Positions 53,853 to 64,000 of a stretch of DNA of 64,000 nt are shown here, in pieces; the first letter of the stretch is position 1, and each line of letters begins with the position of its first letter. Made by a program: the position numbers and the translations under genes. Source of the DNA: Methylotenera sp. (GTDB lineage: Bacteria; Pseudomonadota; Gammaproteobacteria; Burkholderiales; Methylophilaceae). Under the pieces are notes generated by a model. That model had not been told where the DNA came from. It worked only from the letters and a program-made list of their open reading frames with translations, and did no database searches. The DNA lies in NCBI RefSeq assembly GCF_030684185.1, contig NZ_JAUXOY010000028.1, positions 95,373 through 159,372 on the forward strand. The letters are read 5' to 3'.

Positions 53853-54224
53853 TCAGTTAGCTTTCTTAGCCTCTTGTTGATAGTGCTCACGCACAGCCGA
53901 CATATCACGTTCACGCGACCACTTGATAATTTCATCTAATGCAGGGCCGCCAATTTCACCGATTTGCGTATGAATGCCTGCCTGCTCACGAATCACCAAA
54001 ATGCCAGGGATTTGGCTAACTTCAAAGTAATCACTAATCTCAGGGTCTGTTTCAGTGTTGACCATACCGAAAACAATATCCGGGTTAGCTGCGGCCGCGG
54101 CCTCAAATGTAGGCGTGAAGGCAACACATGGATCACACCAAGGTGCCCAAAAGTCTACGATGACAAAATCGTTTTTTTCGATTGTTTCTTTGAAATTCGC
54201 TTTGTTTAGTGCGACAACTGCCAT
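53853..54224 (-). CDS. Thioredoxin-like protein
   Basis: 123 residues; thioredoxin fold with active site WCDPC (C30 and C33), where most thioredoxins have WCGPC. The cis-proline region reads QIPGILVIREQAG. A Lys/Glu-rich tail (REHYQQEAKKAN) is a little longer than usual. A cytoplasmic disulfide reductase, substrate unknown. The Gly-to-Asp change should shift its redox properties; the trxA name is avoided for this reason. Confidence 0.9.
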   Translation of the reverse strand: MAVVALNKANFKETIEKNDFVIVDFWAPWCDPCVAFTPTFEAAAAANPDIVFGMVNTETDPEISDYFEVSQIPGILVIREQAGIHTQIGEIGGPALDEIIKWSRERDMSAVREHYQQEAKKAN

Positions 54225-54338
54225 AACTGAATCCTAAATTTAATGGGTTAACATGATAATTTTAATAACTATCGAGAGTTTATCAGACGTAGCCATTTTA
54301 GTTAAGCAAGCAGGCCAAGATTGACATCACAAATAATT

Positions 54339-54938
54339 TCAATCGATAGACTTACCCCAGTGCTCCGCAAAAAACAATTCATTGAGCGGGCGTCGGGAGC
54401 GATCAGCAGTTTCGCGAGTTAGCACCTCGCCCTCCAGGCTGGCTATATCTTCAGGATACCCCACACAAATCATCGCCATTGGCGTGAACTGGGCTGGAAT
54501 ATTGAAATTTTCACGCGCAATATCTGCATTAAAACCACCCATTTGATGAGCCATCAAACCCATGCTGCTTGCTTGCAGGCACAAGTTCTCCGCAGCGGCA
54601 CCTGTATCATATTGTGCCCAGCGATTTGGCTGCTGATTATGATTAAACAAAGTATCTGAGCAAACCAGCAATAGCACTGGCGCATCCTTTACCCAAGTTT
54701 GGTTACCTGGCGCTAAACAGTCAAACGCCTGTTGCCAAGTTTTAGCATCTGCATTTTTATCCCAGACAATAAATCGCCACGGTTGATCACCAAAGCAAGA
54801 TGGCGCCCAGCGCGCCGCTTCTAGCAATGCGACAATCTGCTCAGGGCTAATTATCTTACTGGCATCGTAAGCGCGGCCGCTCCAGCGGTTGGCGATGGTT
54901 TCGTTAATTGCGACTTGGGTGATGGCCGGTTTATGCAT
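54339..54938 (-). CDS. Nitroreductase family protein
   Basis: 199 residues from ATG 54,938. FMN-binding pattern: NRWSGRAYDASKIISPEQIVALLEAARWAPSCFGDQPWRFIVW, and MAHQMGGFN in the second half. Reduces nitro- or quinone-like compounds with NAD(P)H. It lies 18 nt after the old yellow enzyme gene, an obvious operon partner. Confidence 0.93.
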   Translation of the reverse strand: MHKPAITQVAINETIANRWSGRAYDASKIISPEQIVALLEAARWAPSCFGDQPWRFIVWDKNADAKTWQQAFDCLAPGNQTWVKDAPVLLLVCSDTLFNHNQQPNRWAQYDTGAAAENLCLQASSMGLMAHQMGGFNADIARENFNIPAQFTPMAMICVGYPEDIASLEGEVLTRETADRSRRPLNELFFAEHWGKSID

Positions 54939-54956
54939 AATGGTTTCTCGCAAAAT

Positions 54957-56036
54957 TTAAGCAGTTAAAAATGGATAATCTGTGTAGCCCTTTTCAGACC
55001 CTCCATAAAAAGTTTTGGAATCAGCTTCATTAAGCGGCGCATTCGTTCTATAACGCTCTACTAAATCAGGATTAGCGATAAATGGAACGCCATAAGCAAC
55101 CACATCCGCATGGCCACTGGCTATTGCCGCATTGCCGCGCGCTTTGTCATAGGCCAGATTCGCCATGTAAGCATTTTTAAAGTGCTTACGTAATGCCACA
55201 AAATCAAACGGTGCAGCCTCACCACCACCATGAATGCCGCCTTCTACCACATGTAAATATGCGAGGTTAAATTGATTGAGCGCATCCGCGACATACTCAA
55301 ACAGCGCCTGCGGGTTGCTATCATTCATATCATTAAACGGGTTTACAGGTGAGATTCGTAACCCGACTTTATCTGAGCCGGCAACATCTACTACGGCCTT
55401 AGTGACCTCCATTAACAAACGCGCGCGATTTTCAAAACTGCCACCGTAATTATCAGTACGCTTATTACTACCCTCACGTAAAAATTGGTCCAGCAAATAA
55501 CCATTCGCCGCATGAATCTCTACGCCATCAAAACCCGCAGCAAGTGCGCATTTTGTAGCATGCACGTAGTCTGCAACAATATCTGGAAATTCAGCCAGTT
55601 CTAAAGCGCGGGGCGTGACGTAATCTTGTAAACCTTGATATGTAAAAGCTTGACCAGCCGGCTTGATGGCAGATGGTGCAACGGGTAATGCCCCGCTTGG
55701 CAATAAACTTGGATGCGAAATACGGCCTACATGCCACAGTTGCAATGCTATTTTGCCACCTTTAGCATGCACAGCATCAGTGACTTTTTTCCAACCAGCC
55801 ACTTGTGCATCGGTATAAATTCCAGGCAAGGCTGGGTAACCGTGTGCCATCGCTGATATAGGCGTTGCTTCCGTAATAATCAAGCCCGCTGATGCGCGTT
55901 GTTCATAGTAGGTGACATTTACAGACTGAGGCACACCGCCCTCGCCCGCCCTGTTACGGGTTAGAGGTGCCATCACCATTCTATTATTAAGGCTCATTGA
56001 ACCTAATTTGACCGGACTGAATAAATCTAATGCCAT
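54957..56036 (-). CDS. Old yellow enzyme-type alkene reductase (NemA-like)
   Basis: 359 residues; FMN TIM barrel. Substrate pocket residues are visible: LQLWHVGRISHPS, YLLDQFLREGSNKRTDNYGGSFENR, and the C-terminal PDLVERYR. The active-site HxxN pair fits EIHAANGYLLDQ. It reduces activated alkenes such as maleimides and reactive quinones. Together with the nitroreductase, YceI and pirin genes it makes an electrophile/redox-stress cluster beside a LysR regulator. Confidence 0.94.
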   Translation of the reverse strand: MALDLFSPVKLGSMSLNNRMVMAPLTRNRAGEGGVPQSVNVTYYEQRASAGLIITEATPISAMAHGYPALPGIYTDAQVAGWKKVTDAVHAKGGKIALQLWHVGRISHPSLLPSGALPVAPSAIKPAGQAFTYQGLQDYVTPRALELAEFPDIVADYVHATKCALAAGFDGVEIHAANGYLLDQFLREGSNKRTDNYGGSFENRARLLMEVTKAVVDVAGSDKVGLRISPVNPFNDMNDSNPQALFEYVADALNQFNLAYLHVVEGGIHGGGEAAPFDFVALRKHFKNAYMANLAYDKARGNAAIASGHADVVAYGVPFIANPDLVERYRTNAPLNEADSKTFYGGSEKGYTDYPFLTA

Positions 56037-56092
56037 ATTTTTCCTTGAGTAATATTAACTGGATATTTAAATTGTAATTGCGGGGACGCCTC

Positions 56093-56698
56093 TTACTTGC
56101 TAGCCTTCTCGGGGGCTAACTTTACGCCTTCTATCAATAGCGTCACTTCAATATCGTCACCCACTGGCGCACCCGCTTTAGTCGCCCAGCCGAACCCATA
56201 GTCTGAAGCTTTAATCATAGTGTGCGCTTCTATACCCGTACGATAACCACCCCATGGATCTGTTCCAAAGCCTAGCAGTTTGAAAGGGAATGATATTTCT
56301 TTAGTGACACCGTGCATGGTAAAGTTGCCAGTCAACACACCTTCAGTAGAATTTTTAGCGGTAACTTTGGTACTTACAAACGTCATTTCACCAAATTTTA
56401 CAGCATCTAGATAATCTTCTTTTTTAATGTGTTCATCACGCTTGGCGTGACTAGTATTTATGCTTAGTACGTTTATTTTAGCTTCAACTGAAGAATTGGC
56501 TAAATTATCTTGGTCTATTAACACCTTACCAGTTACGTCGCTGAATGTACCCGATGTCTTAGATGCCACATGACGTATGGTCCAGTTGGCAAAACTGTGG
56601 GCATTATCAATTTTGTAGGTCTCTGGTGCAGCCATAGCTAGGCTTGAAAGCAATACCGAAGTGATTAAGATAGATATTTGTACACAACTATTTTTCAT
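56093..56698 (-). CDS. YceI-family periplasmic lipid-binding protein
   Basis: 201 residues from ATG 56,698 (GAGG about 8 nt upstream). Signal peptide cut expected after LAMAA. The lipocalin-like core begins YKIDNAHSFANWTIRHVA and ends with the GYRTGIEAHTMIKASDYGFG and VGDDIEVTLLIEG blocks. Family members bind isoprenoid quinones in the periplasm. Third gene of the minus-strand cluster. Confidence 0.93.
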   Translation of the reverse strand: MKNSCVQISILITSVLLSSLAMAAPETYKIDNAHSFANWTIRHVASKTSGTFSDVTGKVLIDQDNLANSSVEAKINVLSINTSHAKRDEHIKKEDYLDAVKFGEMTFVSTKVTAKNSTEGVLTGNFTMHGVTKEISFPFKLLGFGTDPWGGYRTGIEAHTMIKASDYGFGWATKAGAPVGDDIEVTLLIEGVKLAPEKASK

Positions 56699-56805
56699 GC
56701 GAATCCTCAATTAGCTAGAAAGTTATCCAAGCACTGCCTCATGGCAATGCTAACTTATATTGACAAGCGATTAAACCCGCATGTTCATTAATTATTGAAA
56801 GTTAT

Positions 56806-57552
56806 TTATTGTTGAAAAATATCAATAGTCCCATGTAAAGGAAGGTCAAATAAAAGTAGTTCTGACTGCACAATAGCATTAATGGTCAATGGTTTGGCGC
56901 CGTCAGCCATTAATGCATCGCCAGCTAGCAAATGCTGCCCGCATACTTCCACCTCACCAGCAGCTACTTGGACATATACACTGCGATCTGGATGTAAGGC
57001 ATAATCCAAAGCATTGTCCACGCTCAAAATTGTTGCAAAAAGTGAAACATCCTGATGTATCTTTAGCGAGTTCTCACGGCCGTCATGCGAAACAATCAAA
57101 CACCAGCAATCCTGTTTTTGTGCCCTCGTAAAATGACTCTCGCTATAACCAGGATCTAATAATTTACGCTCAGGGAAAATCCAGATTTGCAGCAAATGGG
57201 TTTTCTGCGTATTTGAAGCATTAAATTCACTATGTACAACGCCTGTGCCCGCTGTCATACATTGCACATCACCTGCTTTAATTACCGAGGTATTACCTAA
57301 ACTATCTTCATGATGCAGCTCGCCCTGAAGCATATAGGTAATAATCTCCATATTCTTATGCGGATGCATGCCAAAGCCCTGGCCTGCATCAATCACATCT
57401 TCATTAATCACCCTCAATACGGAATAGCCCATATATGCAGGGTCATAATAGCCAGTAAATGAAAATGAATGGTAGCTCTCCAGCCAACCATGGTTAACAT
57501 ATCCCCGATCTGCTGACTTTCTTATTTTCATATTATTGCGACTTGGTTTCAC
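56806..57552 (-). CDS. Pirin family protein (bicupin)
   Basis: 248 residues. The start GTG 57,552 has AAGGG 9 nt upstream; ATG 57,531 is the alternative but lacks a site. Metal-binding His/Glu set in the first cupin: MHPHKNMEIITYMLQGELHHEDS. Second cupin near GEVEVCGQHLLAGDAL. Related to quercetin 2,3-dioxygenase YhhW. It is divergent from the LysR gene and 107 nt upstream of YceI. Confidence 0.93.
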   Translation of the reverse strand: MKPSRNNMKIRKSADRGYVNHGWLESYHSFSFTGYYDPAYMGYSVLRVINEDVIDAGQGFGMHPHKNMEIITYMLQGELHHEDSLGNTSVIKAGDVQCMTAGTGVVHSEFNASNTQKTHLLQIWIFPERKLLDPGYSESHFTRAQKQDCWCLIVSHDGRENSLKIHQDVSLFATILSVDNALDYALHPDRSVYVQVAAGEVEVCGQHLLAGDALMADGAKPLTINAIVQSELLLFDLPLHGTIDIFQQ

Positions 57553-57777
57553 AATTCTATTCCCTTAAAATTTTATGGTTATTTTTTTTGTTCAGTTTAT
57601 TTAATTCACTACTTAAGGATGAAGTTAATACCAATAAACACCATATAAATACCATTTAAAGCCCTAAAAGACACCAAAAATGGTCAAAATTTATTTATAA
57701 TCAACACTATATGTGAGTTATAAAACGCCTAATAGCTATGTTTTTTGCACATAACATTCAAATTTATTGATGTAAAA

Positions 57778-57818
57778 TTAACTATTCAACTATTAGATTC
57801 AACTACTATAATAGTTAA
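57778..57818. promoter_or_regulatory. Inverted repeat before the LysR start (possible operator)
   Basis: TTAACTATT (57,778-57,786) and AATAGTTAA (57,810-57,818) are perfect complements, 23 bases apart, with the right arm directly before ATG 57,820. Such a site could serve self-control by the LysR protein, but the arm spacing is wider than the usual T-N11-A box. Confidence 0.4.
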
Positions 57819-57819
57819 C

Positions 57820-58722
57820 ATGAGTATAAAAATTTCTTTAGATTCCTTGGAGGTGCTAGACGCCATCGCCAGCAAGGGTAGTTTTGCCGCAGCAGCGGAA
57901 TCATTATTTCGCGTCCCTTCGGCCATTACTTATACGGTTCGTAAACTGGAACAAGATTTAGGTGTTGCACTATTCAACCGTAGTGGTCACCGTGCAGAGC
58001 TCACTGAAGCAGGCGCCGAACTATTGCGTGAAGGACGTTATTTACTGAATGCAGCCAGCGAACTAGAATCTCATGTAAAACTCATTGCCAGCGGTGTTGA
58101 AACTGAACTTACGATTGCCATTAGTGAGCTGTTCACTTTAGATGCACTATATAAAGTCATTGACGAGTTTTATACACAAAATTTTGGCACCCGTTTAAAA
58201 GTTATACGTGAAGTTTACGGTGGCAATTGGGATGCACTGCTTTCTGGACGGGCAGCCATTTCAATAGGCGCACCAGACGAAGGGCCTCAAGGCGGCAGTT
58301 ATTCTACTAAGCCTATAGGTACATTGGAGTTTCATTACGCTATGGCGGCCAACCACCCTTTAGCCAAGCTCAATGAACCATTGCAAAATGCTGACATCAA
58401 GCATTATCGCGCAATTGCCGCGACCGATAGCTCACGGAATATTGAACCTAAGACCTCTGGCGTATTGACAGGACAAGAAGTGCTTGCGGTGCCTGATATG
58501 CTTGCTAAACTACAAGCGCAGATAGCTGGATTAGGTGTGGGATATCTTCCAAAAAAACTAGCAGAAAAACATGCAGCTACTGGCGAATTAGTCATTAAAT
58601 TAGTAGCAGAACCTAAACCTAAAGTCACAAGCTATCTCGCCTGGCATAACAAAGGCGGTAAAGCACAACAATGGTTAATTGAAAAGCTAAAGCAACTCAC
58701 GTTAGATGATCTATTGATGTAA
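57820..58722 (+). CDS. LysR-family transcriptional regulator
   Basis: 300 residues from ATG 57,820 (MSIKISLDSLEVLDAI); the longer frame from 57,745 has an atypical N-terminus. Winged helix: GSFAAAAESLFRVPSAITYTVRKLEQDLGVALFNRSG. The effector-binding domain follows. Divergent from the pirin gene and therefore a likely regulator of the pirin-YceI-OYE-nitroreductase cluster and of itself. Confidence 0.92.
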   Translation: MSIKISLDSLEVLDAIASKGSFAAAAESLFRVPSAITYTVRKLEQDLGVALFNRSGHRAELTEAGAELLREGRYLLNAASELESHVKLIASGVETELTIAISELFTLDALYKVIDEFYTQNFGTRLKVIREVYGGNWDALLSGRAAISIGAPDEGPQGGSYSTKPIGTLEFHYAMAANHPLAKLNEPLQNADIKHYRAIAATDSSRNIEPKTSGVLTGQEVLAVPDMLAKLQAQIAGLGVGYLPKKLAEKHAATGELVIKLVAEPKPKVTSYLAWHNKGGKAQQWLIEKLKQLTLDDLLM

Positions 58723-58801
58723 TTTACGCGCGTCAACCGCTGGATGAATTTCCACGTATATGCGCTTATAATCTAGTTTTCAATCCTAAAGGCATTTAAC
58801 A

Positions 58802-59257
58802 ATGTCACAAGATCAGCTCCCTGAAGAGTTCGCACCCATTAACAGAATAGCGATAAAAGCCATGCTGTGGCTAAATGGCTTTGCGCACATCGTAATTGGT
58901 TTGGCACTTGCGACTTCTGTCATCATGTTTACCTGGCTATTCTTTAAAGATGTTCAGCAAGCGGCCTACGCCCATAATCTTGTGCATGGCTTTTTACACG
59001 CACTTGGCACGCTCATGTTGCTGTGGTCGATTTCCGCGCTTATATCTGCTGAAATTCGTTATCTAAATGGCAGTAAACTGGCGGTCGAAACTTTTATTGA
59101 AGTCGTGCTGGTGTTATTTTTGCGTAAACTGATTGTAATGCCGGTACAAGACGTTACCCCAAGCATCGAAGAAATTAGCATATGGATAGGCGGTGCGTTT
59201 ATGATGGGCTTACTTTACGTGTTGATTCGCTGGGCTCAAAAACAACCAACCGCATAA
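58802..59257 (+). CDS. PsiE-like membrane protein
   Basis: 151 residues with four hydrophobic helices (NGFAHIVIGLALATSVIMFTW, LHALGTLMLLWSISALI, VETFIEVVLVLFLRKLIV, IWIGGAFMMGLLYVLI) and the conserved glutamates and RKLIV of the phosphate-starvation-inducible PsiE family. Function in the family is not well known. 51 nt before the moxR gene. Confidence 0.85.
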   Translation: MSQDQLPEEFAPINRIAIKAMLWLNGFAHIVIGLALATSVIMFTWLFFKDVQQAAYAHNLVHGFLHALGTLMLLWSISALISAEIRYLNGSKLAVETFIEVVLVLFLRKLIVMPVQDVTPSIEEISIWIGGAFMMGLLYVLIRWAQKQPTA

Positions 59258-59308
59258 GCTTTATCTGTATCATGATGTTTTTAAATTCAAACGCATCAAT
59301 AAAAAAAT

Positions 59309-60217
59309 ATGAAAAACGTTACAGATGCCATCATTGCTAAAACCAATGAAGTTATTTTAGGCAAAGAACAACAAATCAAGCTGGCACTAGCCTGCATTCT
59401 GGCTAAAGGGCATTTGCTCATAGAAGATCTGCCTGGCATGGGCAAAACCACCTTGGCGCATACTTTGGCGCAAGTGCTGGGCTTGCAATTTCAACGTGTG
59501 CAGTTCACTAGTGACCTATTACCTGCTGACGTACTTGGCGTTTCTGTTTACGATAGAAATACCGCAAATTTCAAATTCCACCCAGGCCCTGTTTTCACAA
59601 ATGTTTTATTGGCAGACGAAATTAATCGCGCTACCCCAAAAACCCAAAGCGCATTGCTTGAGGTAATGGAAGAAGCGCAAGTGACTATTGACGCTGTAAC
59701 TTACACGCTTCCACAGCCATTTTTTGTTATCGCCACACAAAATCCAAGTTCGCAAATTGGCACTTTCGCGTTACCAGAGTCGCAGCTAGACCGATTTTTA
59801 ATGAGAATTACCTTAAATTACCCTGATACAGCTTCTGAGCGAAAGCTATTACAAAGCAATGGCGGCCGCGAGCAGCTTGCAAAACTGAGTGCAGTGATTG
59901 ATAGCAAGCAATTGCAAGCACTGCAAGCCGCGAGCCATGAAGTGCATGTTTCTGATGCACTGCTTGATTACTTACAAGCCATATTGCAGCACACTCGGCA
60001 ATCTGCACACTTCAATGCGGGGCTTTCACCTCGCGCAGGCTTAAGTTTAAAACAATGCGCACAAGCCTGGGCAATGTTAGCAGGCCGCGACCATGTGATT
60101 CCGGAAGATATACAAGCGATATTACCAAGCGTGGCCGGTCACAGGCTAGTGAGCAACAACACATTAACAAGTAACGCAGATAATATCGCGCAATTGTTAA
60201 AAGCTGTCGCTGTTTAA
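59309..60217 (+). CDS. MoxR-type AAA ATPase
   Basis: 302 residues. Walker A is LPGMGKTTLAHTL, Walker B VLLADEINRATPKTQSALLEVMEE, with the sensor ATQNPSSQIGTFALPESQLDRFLMRI. MoxR proteins act as chaperones for VWA or DUF58 partners; the next gene encodes such a partner. Methylotrophs use relatives of this family for methanol dehydrogenase maturation, but this copy's setting is the transglutaminase cluster, not mxa. Confidence 0.95.
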   Translation: MKNVTDAIIAKTNEVILGKEQQIKLALACILAKGHLLIEDLPGMGKTTLAHTLAQVLGLQFQRVQFTSDLLPADVLGVSVYDRNTANFKFHPGPVFTNVLLADEINRATPKTQSALLEVMEEAQVTIDAVTYTLPQPFFVIATQNPSSQIGTFALPESQLDRFLMRITLNYPDTASERKLLQSNGGREQLAKLSAVIDSKQLQALQAASHEVHVSDALLDYLQAILQHTRQSAHFNAGLSPRAGLSLKQCAQAWAMLAGRDHVIPEDIQAILPSVAGHRLVSNNTLTSNADNIAQLLKAVAV

Positions 60218-60265
60218 AAGCAGAAAGTTAATTTCTCTTACCTGACTCATCAGCATTAACTCAAC

Positions 60266-61230
60266 ATGGCAAACAGTTTAAATATACCCGGAAAATTCAA
60301 GATCACTTCTCCTAAAACTTGGTTTCGGACAGCCATCGCCATCAATTCTGCCACACGATTAAGCCGCAGACATATTTATATTTTACCCACACGTTTTGGC
60401 TGGCTATTCGCGTTGTTACTCTTAGCGCTACTCACCGGGTCTATCAACTATTCGATTAGCCTTGGCTTTGCCATGACATTTTTACTGGCCGGCGTAGGCG
60501 CAATTAGTATGTTGCATACCTGGCGAAATTTAGCGAATTTAAAAATCACTGCTGGTCGTGCCAAGCCGGTGTTTGCAGGAGAAAATGCTGTTTTTGAGAT
60601 TAACGTGCATGAGGAAAATAATCGCGCACGCTATAGTATTTTTGCATCGTTTACAGCTGGCAAGCCTGACGTTCAGGATATTACTGCAATGGGTGAAAGC
60701 ACGTTTAAATTAACTTTACATAGTCAAAAACGCGGCTGGTTAAAAGCGCCAAAAATCACGTTTACCACAGAGTTTCCAGTATCTCTTTTTCATGTCTGGG
60801 CGTATGCAGAAACTGAATGCCAGTGCTTGATTTACCCTACTCCAAGCTTACACAGCCAAACATTACCGAGCATAGACTCCGATGGCGCGACAGGACAGTT
60901 ATCCACTACACAAGGAGATGATGATTTTGCCGGGCATCGCAATTACCAGTTTGGTGATTCGCCAAAACGTGTGGACTGGAAAGCTTCTTCACGTGAGCAA
61001 GGCCTGCTTATCAAGCAATTTCAGTGTGAAGCAAGCTCAACCTTATGGTTAGACTTTAACGCAACAACGGGTAACAATGTAGAGCTCCGCATCAGCCAAC
61101 TTACACGCTGGGTGGTAGAGGCTAACAAGCTCAATTTAAAATATGGCTTACGTTTACCACAGCTAAACATTCAACCGAATAATGGTGACAGCCACTATCA
61201 CCAATGCTTAACTGCGCTGGCACTAATGTA

Positions 61231-61231
<1 letters not shown>
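60266..61231 (+). CDS. DUF58 domain-containing membrane protein
   Basis: 321 residues: two N-terminal helices (FGWLFALLLLALLTGSINYS, LGFAMTFLLAGVGAISML), a beta-rich domain, and the DUF58 signature AGHRNYQFGDSPKRVDWKAS with the D-W-K-A motif. A usual MoxR partner. Its TAA overlaps the next ATG (TAATG), so it is coupled to the transglutaminase gene. Confidence 0.93.
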
Positions 61232-63862
<2,631 letters not shown>

Positions 63863-63863
<1 letters not shown>

Positions 63864-64000
63864 AGACCTTTGCAAAAGTGTTTAGTGTGGATAAAGTACA
63901 AGGCGCACGGAACACAGAAACCGAGATAGTACGCGGTGTACAGCGAGGTTGCGAGTACCGCGCAACGCAGTAATTTGCCGCAATAAATACTTTTGCAAAG
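63863..64000. mobile_element. MITE-like inverted-repeat element (right end cut by window)
   Basis: Starts GAGACCTTTGCAAAAGTGTT and ends, at the window edge, in TACTTTTGCAAAG, whose complement CTTTGCAAAAGTA matches the left end; the match extends to CTTTGCAAAAGT-TTTA-TG-GG on both sides. If symmetrical, only GTCTC is missing beyond base 64,000. About 140 bp, no ORF; an internal GTAC-rich palindrome (GTACAGCGAGGTTGCGAGTAC) sits in the middle. The ends resemble those of IS5-group elements of betaproteobacteria, so mobilisation by such a transposase is likely but not shown. Confidence 0.75.

Noticed and set aside
59309..60217. MoxR ATPase as part of a methanol dehydrogenase (mxa) cluster
   Set aside because: No mxaF, mxaI or other mxa genes adjoin it; the DUF58-transglutaminase neighbours define a different and common cluster.

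Overview
The window looks like a chromosome segment of a betaproteobacterium of moderate-to-low GC, most likely a methylotroph of the Methylophilaceae (Methylotenera/Methylophilus type). That placement is inferred from gene order (tpiA-secG-tRNA-Leu-nuo, surE-pcm-nlpD, recJ next to an rpfE-like gene) and protein style; no ribosomal RNA is present to confirm it.

Layout. (1) 1-10,728, minus strand: the complex I operon nuoA to nuoL; nuoL is cut by the window edge. A ~120 bp palindromic repeat lies between nuoE and nuoD. (2) 10,909-24,577: an integrated mobile island next to tRNA-Leu(GAG). The intact tRNA sits at the right end and a degenerate copy of its 3' end at the left end. From right to left it carries a tyrosine integrase, a 53-aa ORF, a DUF6387-like gene, an AlpA-type regulator, a split primase (separate zinc-finger protein, then Toprim/DUF3631 ATPase), a small TubC-docking-like ORF, a repeat-rich cargo zone (lipoprotein, Sel1-repeat protein, small membrane proteins, broken ORFs), a winged-helix/membrane protein, and a single-chain type ISP-like restriction-modification enzyme. 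No capsid or conjugation genes are seen, so it resembles a satellite-like or integrative mobilizable element. It lies between secG/tRNA-Leu and nuoA, which are probably neighbours in relatives without it. (3) 24,554-33,724: housekeeping genes (secG, tpiA, NAD(P)HX dehydratase, recJ, rpfE-like), a glycine-zipper outer-membrane protein, a secreted pentapeptide-repeat protein with upstream Fur-box-like sequences, a Y-family polymerase and msrA. (4) 33,948-37,432: an Mla/MCE lipid-transport operon. (5) 37,601-43,156: a MacAB-like efflux operon with two permeases, ending in corA. (6) 43,304-53,771: flavin reductase/glnS, birA, an OprC-like copper TonB receptor, coaX, a SPOR protein, surE-pcm-nlpD and a small membrane protein where rpoS is often found. 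(7) 53,853-58,722: thioredoxin-like, nitroreductase, old yellow enzyme, YceI, pirin and a divergent LysR regulator. (8) 58,802-63,863: psiE-like, then MoxR-DUF58-transglutaminase-tadA, ending at a MITE-like inverted-repeat element that runs off the window.

The most unusual part is the island: its attachment sites, shared decamers near both ends, the three-copy diverged repeat in the cargo zone with paralogous peptide fragments, several tiny ORFs and the helicase-less restriction enzyme. Outside it, the in-operon palindromic element, the in-frame 15-bp tandem repeat in the transglutaminase gene and the paired Fur-like boxes stand out.
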